64,000 bases of DNA from JALYUA01 sp038239305. GTDB lineage: Bacteria; Acidobacteriota; Thermoanaerobaculia; UBA5066; Gp7-AA6. The DNA is taken from the NCBI GenBank assembly GCA_038239305.1, contig JBBSEW010000006.1, positions 48,195 to 112,194 on the forward strand, given 5' to 3'. A program made the translations under genes and the position numbers. The first letter of the stretch is position 1, and each line of letters opens with the position of its first letter. Below the pieces are notes generated by a model, which did no database searches, was not told the DNA's origin, and was given only the letters and a program-made list of their open reading frames with translations. Positions 1 to 7,378 of this stretch are shown here, one piece after another.

Positions 1-57
1 ATCAGTTCCGGGTGAGTGGATTGTATGCGCAGGAAGGCTGGACGACGGCGCGAAGGA

Positions 58-95
58 GAATCGGGTGATGAATCAGGAGAATCGGGTGAAGTGGA
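58..95. repeat. Repeat family C, copy 1 (degenerate GGGTGATC array)
   Basis: Two AATCGGGTGA units separated by GAATCAGGA. This is the degenerate form of the 8-bp GGGTGATC array seen cleanly at 58652-58715. Confidence 0.55.
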
Positions 96-116
96 AATCG
101 GAAGAAGAGAAAGCCC

Positions 117-155
117 GCCCCTCACCCCGGCCCTCTCCCGCCGGGAGAGGGGGAA
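117..155. repeat. Repeat family D, copy 1 (GC-rich hairpin)
   Basis: CCCCTCACCCCGGCCCTCTC leads into CCCGCCGGGAGAGGGGGA. CCCTCTCCCG pairs with CGGGAGAGGG across a tiny loop. The hairpin could act as a transcription terminator or REP-type element, but there is no T tract. Confidence 0.7.
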
Positions 156-162
156 CTCCTGC

Positions 163-216
163 TCGAATCTCGCGATCTGGCGATCTCATGATCTCGCGAT
201 CAATCGATTTATCGCA
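163..216. repeat. Repeat family B, copy 1 (8-bp-period GATC array)
   Basis: Units GATCTGGC, GATCTCAT, GATCTCGC and GATCAATC follow one another with GATC spaced exactly 8 bp, preceded by CGAATCTCGC and followed by ATTTATCG. The same string occurs at five other places in the window. Confidence 0.75.
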
Positions 217-270
217 TGAAGTGGAAATCATGAACCCGCACCCCTCGACGAGCTCCGCCATTGCCTCCGC

Positions 271-454
271 TCGCAACGGGAGGAGTCTCCTGACCGGAGG
301 GAAGGAGGAGCCTCCCGTTGCGGGAGCCGGCGCTGGCCACTCTCCGTCCGGTCGAGGCCGCATCCGGCCGAGCCGGGCGACTGGCGCCACCCCATGCGCT
401 CCGCGCAAGAGACCCGTTCTGCCGCCATGATAATTAACGCGGCGAAGGCGACGA
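271..454. repeat. Repeat family A, copy 1 (long hairpin module)
   Basis: CGCAACGGGAGG and CCTCCCGTTGCG form a perfect 12-bp outer stem. Inside it CTCCT faces AGGAG. The stem is followed by a conserved GGAGCCGG segment, a GAGGCCGCATCCGGCCGAG mini-hairpin and a GCGGCGAAGGCGACG tail. Function unknown. Confidence 0.75.
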
Positions 455-456
455 AA

Positions 457-612
457 GGAGCCTCCCGTTGCGGGAGCCGGAGCCAGTCACACCCCGCTCG
501 GTCGAGGCCGCATCCGGCCGAGCCGAGCAACTGGCGCCACTAGCGAATCTCCGCGCACCCCGCCTAAGCGAAAGCCTGGCTCGAGGACGCGGCGCCGGCG
601 ACGTTACGCGGC
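457..612. repeat. Repeat family A, copy 2 (left arm missing)
   Basis: Begins at GGAGCCTCCCGTTGCGGGAG, so only the right arm of the long stem remains. The mini-hairpin and the GCGGCGCCGGCGACG tail are present. This copy cannot form the 12-bp stem on its own. Confidence 0.7.
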
Positions 613-659
613 TCGCTCCGCGCGACATCCGAATCTACGAGCCCGACAGATGCCTCAGC

Positions 660-846
660 CCGCAACGGGAGGAGTCTCCTGACCGGAGGGAAGGAGGAGC
701 CTCCCGTTGCGGGAGCCGGCGCTGGCCACGGAGCGCCCGGTCGAGGCCGCATCCGGCCGAGCCGGGCGACTGGCGCCACTAGCGAATCTCCGCGCACCCC
801 GCGCGAACTACAGCCCGGCTCGAAGACGCGGCGCCGGCGACGCTAC
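660..846. repeat. Repeat family A, copy 3 (overlaps a stop codon)
   Basis: Full module nearly identical to copy 1. Its conserved tail runs to about 846 and therefore contains the TAG stop of the minus-strand GGDEF-EAL gene (complement of 843-845), so the repeat abuts and slightly enters the coding region. Confidence 0.75.
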
Positions 847-3044
847 GAGTGCGCGCTCCACCGCTCCAGCTCTTCCGCGAGAAGGCCGTCGACGGCATCC
901 ACGGTGAGCGGGCGGGAGAACCAGTATCCCTGGAGGGCATCGCAGCCGCTCTCGCGGAGGTAGGCGAACTGCTCCTTGGTCTCGACGCCCTCCGCGATGA
1001 CGTTCAGTTTCAAACCGTGCGCCATCGCGACGACGGCGCGGACGATACCGGCGTCGGCGGAGTTCGTGACCACGTCCGTAACGAACGACCGGTCGATCTT
1101 GAGCGTCGTGACCGGAAAACGCTTGAGGTACGAGAGCGACGAGTAACCGGTTCCGAAGTCGTCGATCGAAACGCCGACCTTCAGCTCGCGCAGCGCGAGG
1201 AGATTCGCGACCGTGACCTCCGCGTCCTCCATCGCCACGCCTTCCGTGATCTCGATCTCCAGCGTCTCGGGCCGGATCCCCGATTCCGTCAGGGTCTTCT
1301 GCACGCTGGCGACGAGGTTGCGCTCATGGAACTGGCTGGGCGAGAGATTGATCGCCATTCGCAGCTCGGGAAACCCCTGCTGCTGCCAGAGGCGGAGCTG
1401 ACCGGCGGCGCGGGCCATGACCCATTCGCCGAGCGAGACCATCATTCCGGCCTTCTCGGCGACGTCGATGAAGGCCGCCGGCATGATCAGGCCCTTTTCC
1501 GGGTGCTGCCAGCGGACGAGCGCTTCCATCTCGACGATGCGTCCGGTGATGAGCGAGAGAACGGGCTGGTAGTGGAGAACCAGCTCGTCGCGCTCGATCG
1601 CCTGCCGGAGGCCGGCCTGAAGGGTCAACCTCTGAACCGCTTCCTCCGTCAGCTCGGGAATGCTCAATTGGAAATTGTTGCGGCCTTTGTCCTTCGCGCG
1701 CGACATCGCGTTGTCGGCGCTCCGGAGCAGGGCCTCGGCGTCCTGGCCGTCATCCGGGTAGATCGAGACGCCGATGCTCGTGGTTACGTCCGCGCGGTGG
1801 CCGGCATACTCGAAGGGCTGGGAGACGGCGTCGAGCAGCTTCCGGGCCACGACGACGGCGTCCTCGGCCTTTCCGATCTCCGGCAGCAGGATTACGAACT
1901 CGTCCCCGCCGATCCGCGCGACGGTGTCGTCGTCCCGGACGCTTTCGAGCAGCCGGCGCGCGACCTCCTGGAACACGGCGTCGCCCGTCTTGTGCCCGAA
2001 TCCGTCGTTGATGGTCTTGAAGAGGTCGAGGTCCAGGAAGAGAAGCGCGAGACGTTTGCCCGCCCGGCGCGCCTTCCCGAGACAGAGGGCGAGCCGCTCC
2101 ATGAGGAGCCCGCGGTTCGGGAGGCCGGTCAGGGGATCGTGAAACGCCTGAAAGATGATGAGCTCCTGGGCCCGCTTCCGATCCGTGATGTCGCGGGCGA
2201 TCGAGGCGACGCCGGCGAGGCCGCCGTTCTCGTCGTGGATCGGGGAGGCGGCCACCGCCACCTCGACGAGCGTGCCGTCCTTGCGCCGCCTCGTGGTCTC
2301 GTACCGCACGACGCTCTCGCCCGCCCGGATGCGGTCCAGAACGCGCCCGATCTCGCCATGGGACTCTTCCGGCTCGAGCATCGAAATCGGCCGGCCTTCG
2401 GCTTCGACGGTCCCGTATCCGTACATCGCCGTCGCGCCGGCGTTCCAGCTCGAGACGAACCCGTCCGTCGTGGTGGAGATCACGGCGTCGTGCGACGACT
2501 CCATGATCGCCGCCATCCGCAGCAGCGTGGCTTCGCGCCGCCGCCGCTCGCTGATGTCCATGGCGACCGCGCCGAGGAGCCGGCGACCGGACTCGCTCTC
2601 GAGCGGAAAACGCATGATGAGCCAGTGGCGCGATCCGGTGCGAGACGGCAGGGTCTCCTCGACTTCCAGCACGGCGCCCGTCGCGAGCACGGTCTGGTCG
2701 TGGATACGGACGCGCTCGGCGATCGCCGGAGGAAGCCATTCGGAGTCCGCCTTGCCGAGAAGGGACTGACCGGGCTCGGCGAACACGTTCGCGAAGGCGT
2801 TGTTGTAGTAGACGAGATGCCCTTCCTCGTCTTTCAGGAACTCGAGCGCGGGGCTCTGCTCGCGCAGGAGCTCCGCCTGGGGCAGCGATCGAAAGGCGAC
2901 TTTCGCCTGGGTCGCGACGGACTGCTCGGGAAGGGCCAGATCGGAAGCGGACAGCTCGGGTACGGAACGCAACGGAGCCGCGGCCGGATCTTCACCCGCC
3001 ATGCTCCGAGTCTTGTCGCCCAGCCCCACGCGAAATCCTGCCAC
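843..3044 (-). CDS. PAS-PAS-GGDEF-EAL cyclic-di-GMP enzyme
   Basis: Signalling protein of 733 aa that could make and break cyclic di-GMP. There is no membrane segment, so it is probably a cytoplasmic sensor. Two PAS-type domains lie at about 60-175 and 180-295, each ending in a PAC-like DISER or DITDR signature. The GGDEF domain (about 305-465) has an intact GGDEF motif and an RDDD inhibitory-site motif five residues before it, so product feedback is likely. The EAL domain (about 475-725) has EAL and DDFGTGYSS, so the phosphodiesterase half also looks competent. The GTG start at 3044 follows AGGAGG at a short 4-nt spacing; ATG at 3002 is a possible alternative. It is transcribed alone, divergent from the gene at 3260, and its stop lies inside a family A repeat. 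Confidence 0.93.
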   Translation of the reverse strand: MAGFRVGLGDKTRSMAGEDPAAAPLRSVPELSASDLALPEQSVATQAKVAFRSLPQAELLREQSPALEFLKDEEGHLVYYNNAFANVFAEPGQSLLGKADSEWLPPAIAERVRIHDQTVLATGAVLEVEETLPSRTGSRHWLIMRFPLESESGRRLLGAVAMDISERRRREATLLRMAAIMESSHDAVISTTTDGFVSSWNAGATAMYGYGTVEAEGRPISMLEPEESHGEIGRVLDRIRAGESVVRYETTRRRKDGTLVEVAVAASPIHDENGGLAGVASIARDITDRKRAQELIIFQAFHDPLTGLPNRGLLMERLALCLGKARRAGKRLALLFLDLDLFKTINDGFGHKTGDAVFQEVARRLLESVRDDDTVARIGGDEFVILLPEIGKAEDAVVVARKLLDAVSQPFEYAGHRADVTTSIGVSIYPDDGQDAEALLRSADNAMSRAKDKGRNNFQLSIPELTEEAVQRLTLQAGLRQAIERDELVLHYQPVLSLITGRIVEMEALVRWQHPEKGLIMPAAFIDVAEKAGMMVSLGEWVMARAAGQLRLWQQQGFPELRMAINLSPSQFHERNLVASVQKTLTESGIRPETLEIEITEGVAMEDAEVTVANLLALRELKVGVSIDDFGTGYSSLSYLKRFPVTTLKIDRSFVTDVVTNSADAGIVRAVVAMAHGLKLNVIAEGVETKEQFAYLRESGCDALQGYWFSRPLTVDAVDGLLAEELERWSAHS

Positions 3045-3259
3045 CCGACCTCCTGATGGTCCACGAGCTCTGTTTTCGACCCCCGATGCGCCGCGGATGA
3101 CCTACCTGTTCCAAAGATCAGGCCAGAGTGCGCGCTCCTTTTTCCTCAATGAGTTACGGAGGTACGCGGAGCGGCGAGAGCCAATCCCCGGCACCCTTCA
3201 TCCCGTCCGGGTGACAGAAAATAGTCGAGGCCGCGAGCTCCGCCGTTATCCTCCGCCGC

Positions 3260-4582
3260 ATGAAAGAAATCGCGCCGATGAGCCCGTGGAGGGCGGACGA
3301 ACATTCTCCGGACCGCTCTCCCGCGGAGAAGCCGACGTCTCTCGAGAGCATCCGAGCGCAATTTCCGGCGCTCGAACGACAGCACGGCGGCCGGCCGGTG
3401 GCGTACTTCGACGGCCCGGGCGGCACCCAGGTTCCCCGCCGCGTCGTCGAGGCGATGGACGACTATCTCTTCCACCACAACGCGAACACGCACTGGGCCT
3501 ATCCGTCGAGCTCCGAGACTGACGACGCGATTTCGTCCGCGCGTCACGCGCTCGCCGATTTCGTGAACGGATCTCCGGACGAGATCACGTTCGGCGCCAA
3601 CATGACGACCCTGACCTTTCATCTCGCCCGCGCGCTCGGGCAGGGCTGGGGCCCGGGCGACGAGATCGTGGTCACCGAGCTCGATCACCACGCGAACGTG
3701 GATCCGTGGCGCGCTCTGGAACGCGAACGAGGAGTCTCGGTACGGACCGTCCGGATGGATCCCGCGACCGGCGCGCTCGACGAGAAAGACCTCGAACGGG
3801 CGATCGGCCCGCGGACGAAGCTCCTCGCCATCGGAGCGGCCTCGAACGCCCTCGGAACGGTGAACGACCTCTCGCTGGCTTCGCGCCTGTGCCGGGCGAA
3901 CGCGGCTCTCCTCTTCGTGGACGCCGTTCACTACGCGCCCCACACTCTCCCGGACGTCCGCGCGATCGACTGCGATTTCCTCGCGTGTTCCGCCTACAAG
4001 TTTTACGGGCCTCACGTCGGAGTCCTGTGGGCCCGCCGGGACCGGCTCACCGAGCTCGATCCTCCCCGCCTCGTTCCCGCTTCCGACGATCCTCCGGAGC
4101 TTCTCGAGACGGGAACGCTCAACCATGAAGGAATCGTCGGCGCGGCCGCCGCGGTCGATTTCCTCGCCTCCCTGGACCCGGCGGCCGGGGCCTCGTCCGC
4201 TGGCAATTCAACGACTCCGTCGCGGCGCGACTCGCTCCGCGGAAGCTTCACGGCCCTCCACGCGCGCGGGCAGCGACTCGTGACCCGGCTCTACGAAGGA
4301 CTGTCCGCGATTCCCGCTGTATCGGTGTTTGGCCCGCCGCCGGACGCTCCGCGAACGCCGACCGTCTCCTTCGTGGTCGCCGGCCGTACTTCGGAAGAGG
4401 TCGCGGTCGATCTCTCGAAGCGGGGCCTTTTCGCGTCGAACGGCGACTTCTACGCCTGGACCGCGATCCGGCGGCTGGGCCATGGCGCCGACGGCGTCGT
4501 GCGTGCGGGATGCTCTTGCTACACGACGGAGGAAGAAGTCGATCGCTTGATCGAGGGCGTGAACGCGGCGAGCCAGCAATAG
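3260..4582 (+). CDS. Cysteine desulfurase-like PLP enzyme (SufS-like, TIGR01976 type)
   Basis: Aminotransferase class V fold of 440 aa. It carries the family features FDGPGGTQVP near the N-terminus, ELDHHANVDPW in the middle, FVDAVHYAPH for the PLP-contacting Asp/His region and CSAYKFYGPHVG with the Schiff-base Lys. The length and the GPGGTQVP start fit the TIGR01976 subfamily, whose physiological substrate is not well fixed. It may release sulfur from cysteine or act on a related amino acid. No sufBCD or iscU genes are near, so a housekeeping Fe-S role is not supported by context. The ATG at 3260 gives the longest sensible N-terminus; ATG 3278 is an alternative. No strong ribosome binding site is visible. 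Confidence 0.85.
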   Translation: MKEIAPMSPWRADEHSPDRSPAEKPTSLESIRAQFPALERQHGGRPVAYFDGPGGTQVPRRVVEAMDDYLFHHNANTHWAYPSSSETDDAISSARHALADFVNGSPDEITFGANMTTLTFHLARALGQGWGPGDEIVVTELDHHANVDPWRALERERGVSVRTVRMDPATGALDEKDLERAIGPRTKLLAIGAASNALGTVNDLSLASRLCRANAALLFVDAVHYAPHTLPDVRAIDCDFLACSAYKFYGPHVGVLWARRDRLTELDPPRLVPASDDPPELLETGTLNHEGIVGAAAAVDFLASLDPAAGASSAGNSTTPSRRDSLRGSFTALHARGQRLVTRLYEGLSAIPAVSVFGPPPDAPRTPTVSFVVAGRTSEEVAVDLSKRGLFASNGDFYAWTAIRRLGHGADGVVRAGCSCYTTEEEVDRLIEGVNAASQQ

Positions 4583-4600
4583 AGGCGGACTCTTCACACA

Positions 4601-4613
4601 GTCGGCAGCCGAC
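4601..4613. repeat. Perfect short palindrome after the desulfurase-like gene
   Basis: GTCGGC and GCCGAC flank a single A 18 nt after the stop codon. There is no T tract, so it is only a weak terminator candidate. Degenerate CCGACAGCTGACAAC-type words occur further on in the same gap. Confidence 0.35.
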
Positions 4614-4740
4614 TCCGGCAACCGATTACCCACAGCCCACTACCGACTGCCGACGACCGGCCACCGCTCGCCGATGACTTCTGGATGACAACTGTCAGCG
4701 GATAACTAATAACCGATCACTGATCGCCGATGGCCGATAA

Positions 4741-4773
4741 CTGATCACTGATCACTGATCACTGATCACTGAT
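4741..4773. repeat. Heptanucleotide CTGATCA tandem array
   Basis: Four perfect CTGATCA units and a partial fifth, preceded by degenerate CTGATCGCCGATGG-type units from about 4715. GATC recurs every 7 bp. It lies about 85 nt upstream of the small-peptide gene at 4856, in its probable leader or promoter region. Confidence 0.8.
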
Positions 4774-4855
4774 AGCTGAACCAGAAACGGACAACCGACA
4801 GCTGACAACGGACGAACGGGCTCCTCGCGACAATAAGCGTTCAAGGAGGTCGCCC

Positions 4856-5083
4856 ATGAAGACACGGTTCAAGCTCGCCCGCATCGCTGCCCTCGGGATT
4901 CTGCTCGCCGCCGCCTCGCCGACCGCTCGCGCCCTGAACAGCGAAACCAACTGCACGATGACTCTCGTGAACTGCTACGACTCCGCGTCGCAGCTCGACG
5001 GGTTCATCCGCAGGAGCGCCGCGGCGCTCGACTGCAACATCAACTATGTGGCCTGCGTCCGTCACGCGCTGACCAACTGGTGA
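4856..5083 (+). CDS. Secreted four-cysteine mini-protein (first gene of the ABC cassette)
   Basis: A 75-aa precursor that I do not recognise from any family. The N-terminus is a clear Sec signal peptide: basic MKTRFK, a hydrophobic ALGILLAAA stretch and a TARA cleavage site near residue 26. The mature part is about 49 aa and has four Cys in the pattern C-x6-C-x19-C-x6-C, which suggests two helices stapled by two disulfides. AAGGAGG lies just upstream of the ATG, a strong ribosome binding site. The stop overlaps the start of the next gene (TGATG), and four more genes follow with 4- or 1-nt overlaps, so this peptide heads an operon with an ABC transporter. There are no peptide-modifying enzymes nearby, so it is probably not a lanthipeptide. 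It could be a secreted effector, a toxin-like peptide or a small structural partner of the downstream exported proteins. Confidence 0.8.
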   Translation: MKTRFKLARIAALGILLAAASPTARALNSETNCTMTLVNCYDSASQLDGFIRRSAAALDCNINYVACVRHALTNW

Positions 5084-6027
5084 TGAGCATGCGGGCCTTC
5101 GCGGCCATCCTCGTCGCCGGTATGGCGGTCGTCGAGCCGCGGGCGTCCGAGCGTTCCTGTGCCGGCCGTACCGGATTCGCCTCCGGTACGGTCGGCGAGG
5201 TCGCGGGACGACTTCGGGATAGAGGCTCGCTCTATCTCCTGGAAGACTCTCCACGGCCGAGCGTGCTCGTTTTTCCGGCGTCGTGCGCGGAGCCTCGCCG
5301 GATCCCTCTCCGGTCGGAAAGCCGATTTCCCTCGGGAGGGCTCGCCCGAGCGTCGGACGGATCCCTCTGCGCTCTTTCCGGAGACAACCGGCGCATCGAA
5401 TGTTTCGACGAATCCAGCGGCCGGAGGGTTCGCCAGTCCGAGCTGGATGTCCGTGCGCAGAGCGTATGGACGATTCGCGACCTGCTCATGTACGCGCGGT
5501 TCGAGCAGCAGGCCGGCCGTCCGCTGCTGTTTCGCGAGAGTGGGAACGGATTCGAACCGGACCGCGCGTTCATGTCCCGCCCTCCCGTTCCGCGGCCGGA
5601 TTTTCCCTTTCGAGCGCCGGGCCCGGAAGCGGCCGGGATGGTCGAGAACCTCGTCCAGTGCGGTCTCGGTACGTCGGAATCCGTTCCCTGCTGGAGGATG
5701 CTCACCGGAGAGCTCCGATTCGTCGGTCCGCCCGGAGGAGGCGCGGAAATCCCGATGCCGGATGTTCCCGGCCGCGCGCGCGCGTTTCCGCTCCGCGACG
5801 CCCTTCAGACGCCGTCCGGAGTTCTCTGGCTCCTCGTCAACGACCCCCCCGAGAACAGAGATCAACCCGCAGGACTCGGAAGAAAACTCGTGCGGATGCA
5901 GAAGGGTCAGATGCGCGTCGCGCCGCTCGAGCCGCCGGCGCGCATGCTTCTCGATGGTGACGATACCGGCGTGCTTCTCCTGTTCCGCGACGGCTCGGCG
6001 GCCCGACGCGAGGCGGGAAACCCGTGA
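5083..6027 (+). CDS. Secreted hypothetical protein, propeller-like, of the peptide/ABC cassette
   Basis: About 314 aa, family not recognised. A short signal peptide (MRAFAAILVAGMAVV) is followed by repeated short segments such as GSLYLLED, GSLCALSGDNRRIECFD and GVLWLLVNDPP that read like blades of a beta-propeller. Several Cys suggest an oxidising, exported location. ATG 5083 overlaps the stop of the mini-protein gene (TGATG); GTG 5080 and ATG 5089 are other possible starts. The 3' end overlaps the GTG of the ABC permease by 4 nt. Cotranslation with the peptide and transporter suggests they act together, but nothing in the sequence shows how. Confidence 0.75.
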   Translation: MSMRAFAAILVAGMAVVEPRASERSCAGRTGFASGTVGEVAGRLRDRGSLYLLEDSPRPSVLVFPASCAEPRRIPLRSESRFPSGGLARASDGSLCALSGDNRRIECFDESSGRRVRQSELDVRAQSVWTIRDLLMYARFEQQAGRPLLFRESGNGFEPDRAFMSRPPVPRPDFPFRAPGPEAAGMVENLVQCGLGTSESVPCWRMLTGELRFVGPPGGGAEIPMPDVPGRARAFPLRDALQTPSGVLWLLVNDPPENRDQPAGLGRKLVRMQKGQMRVAPLEPPARMLLDGDDTGVLLLFRDGSAARREAGNP

Positions 6028-6710
6028 GCTTCTGGTCGGCGGTCCGCTACGTCCACGCCGCGACCCCCGTCCGGATGTACTTCCGGATCGCGATGGTCGC
6101 GCTCGTCGGTCTCGAGGTCTGGCTGGCGGCGCATGGAACCGCATCCGACACATCGCTCGTGATGCTCCTCGTGATCCAGATGTTCGCGGTCTCGACGGGA
6201 TTCCGCGGCCATGCATGCCGGGGTTACTACGACGCCCTGCTCACCCGATTCCCGAGATGGAAGCTGGCTCTCGCCCATGGAACGGCGGCGGCGGGTCCCG
6301 GGGCGCTCGCCTGGATCGGGATCGCGGCGACTCAGGTCGCCAGTGCCCGGAGCGTGCACGTTCCGGCTCTCTCCGCCGCGGCACTGACGGCCTTTGCCCT
6401 CGTGTCCTTCGTCGCGTGGTCGGTCTCGATACCGCTCGGACCTCTCACGGGCGGCAGCCTCTGGCTCGGTTCCGCCGTCGCCGCGGTCGCGTACGGCGGA
6501 GCGATGAGGCTCGCCGGCCTGACTCAAGCCGGGGCCGCGACACCCGCGACGCGGTTTGCCGTCATGATGACGTTCCCGCCCTTTCTCGTGGGCTCCTCCA
6601 TGGAAGGCCCGATGCTCGCCGCGCTCCTCGGAGTGGGTTTGCTGTTCCTCCTGGGGGCGTCCGGGTATATCTCCGCGGCTTCGTTTCCTCTGCGAGAGGA
6701 GGCCTCATGA
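6024..6710 (+). CDS. ABC-type membrane protein, about six TM segments
   Basis: Integral inner-membrane protein of 228 aa with hydrophobic stretches near residues 20-40, 45-62, 83-107, 112-137, 143-165 and 193-218. No known permease motif was recognised. Its role as the membrane half of an ABC transporter is inferred from size, topology and its 4-nt ATGA overlap with the ATPase gene. It starts with GTG at 6024, overlapping the upstream stop (GTGA). With one permease and one ATPase the transporter would work as a homodimer of each. Likely cargo or partners are the exported proteins of the same operon. Confidence 0.78.
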   Translation: MSFWSAVRYVHAATPVRMYFRIAMVALVGLEVWLAAHGTASDTSLVMLLVIQMFAVSTGFRGHACRGYYDALLTRFPRWKLALAHGTAAAGPGALAWIGIAATQVASARSVHVPALSAAALTAFALVSFVAWSVSIPLGPLTGGSLWLGSAVAAVAYGGAMRLAGLTQAGAATPATRFAVMMTFPPFLVGSSMEGPMLAALLGVGLLFLLGASGYISAASFPLREEAS

Positions 6711-7378
6711 GGCTCGTTCCGATTCTCGCCGCCGCCGGAATTCGAAAGAGCTACAGGGGCCGCCCGATTCTTCAAGGCGCAGACATCGCTCTCACGGAAG
6801 GAGCCGTCGTCGGTCTCATCGGCCGCAATGGCGCCGGCAAGACGACGCTCCTGCGAATCCTCTGCGGAATGGTGCGAAGCGACGAAGGCGAGATCCGCCT
6901 CAATGGATCCACGGTCCCGCCGATCGGAGCCCGGCCTGGTCTCGTCCAGTTTGGCGGCGGGCACACGATCCCTCCCGGGGTCTCGGCTCGCGCGTGGGGG
7001 CTCCTCGTTTCGCAGGGCGCCTGGCGCTCCGCCGAAACGCGCCCGGTGCGCGACCTCTCGCGCGGAACCCGGCAGATGATCGGACTTCGCGCGACGCTCG
7101 CGACGCGGGGCGCCGGGGTCATCGTCCTCGACGAGCCCTGGGAGGGGCTCGACCCGGACGGGGCGCGATGGCTGAACGTCGAGCTGACGCGCAAGGCCGC
7201 CTCAGGAGCCGCGATCCTCGTCTCCTCCCACCGCCTCGACGACCTCGCCCGCGCGTCGCATCGATACGCCTTCCTCGCGGACGGAACGATCCGGGACCGT
7301 ACGCGGGAGGAGGGAGCGCCACGGATCGGCGGCGACGACCTCCTGCGCGAGTACGACCGCCTGAATCGCAAGCCGTGA
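6707..7378 (+). CDS. ABC transporter ATP-binding protein
   Basis: About 223 aa, a normal size for a stand-alone ABC ATPase. Walker A is GRNGAGKTT, the signature is LSRGTRQMIGLR (in place of LSGGQ), Walker B is VIVLDEPWEGLDP and the H-loop lies in VSSHRLDDLAR. The real start is the ATG at 6707, which overlaps the permease stop; the frame is open far upstream, but that part is shadow sequence. The short helical region between Walker A and signature and the LSRGT variant resemble ATPases of CcmA/NatA-like exporters. It powers the adjacent membrane protein at 6024. Confidence 0.92.
   Translation: MRLVPILAAAGIRKSYRGRPILQGADIALTEGAVVGLIGRNGAGKTTLLRILCGMVRSDEGEIRLNGSTVPPIGARPGLVQFGGGHTIPPGVSARAWGLLVSQGAWRSAETRPVRDLSRGTRQMIGLRATLATRGAGVIVLDEPWEGLDPDGARWLNVELTRKAASGAAILVSSHRLDDLARASHRYAFLADGTIRDRTREEGAPRIGGDDLLREYDRLNRKP

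Larger units (their letters stand above)
1..842. other. Gene-free block of mosaic intergenic repeats
   Basis: No credible coding region: the short open frames on both strands run through repeated DNA and match no family I recognise. The block holds, in order, a GATC/GGGTGA array (about 58-95), a GC-rich hairpin (117-155), an 8-bp-period GATC array (163-216) and three copies, one of them lacking its left arm, of a roughly 185-bp hairpin module (271-454, 457-612, 660-846). Nearly the same pieces recur at 42.8-43.4 kb and 63.7-64.0 kb. Confidence 0.8.

Noticed and set aside
271..336. Integron attC site
   Set aside because: Long imperfect palindrome, but no GTTRRRY core sites at the ends and no gene cassettes or integrase.
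849..3056. 735-aa open frame opposite the GGDEF-EAL gene
   Set aside because: High-GC antisense frame of a clearly real gene; composition is typical of shadow frames.
4856..5083. Lanthipeptide or other modified peptide precursor
   Set aside because: It has a standard Sec signal, and no cyclase, dehydratase or leader protease is nearby.
6994..7374. Upstream extension of the 632-aa exported protein
   Set aside because: The frame is open through the ABC ATPase gene, but GTG 7375 overlaps the ATPase stop and is followed at once by the hydrophobic anchor.
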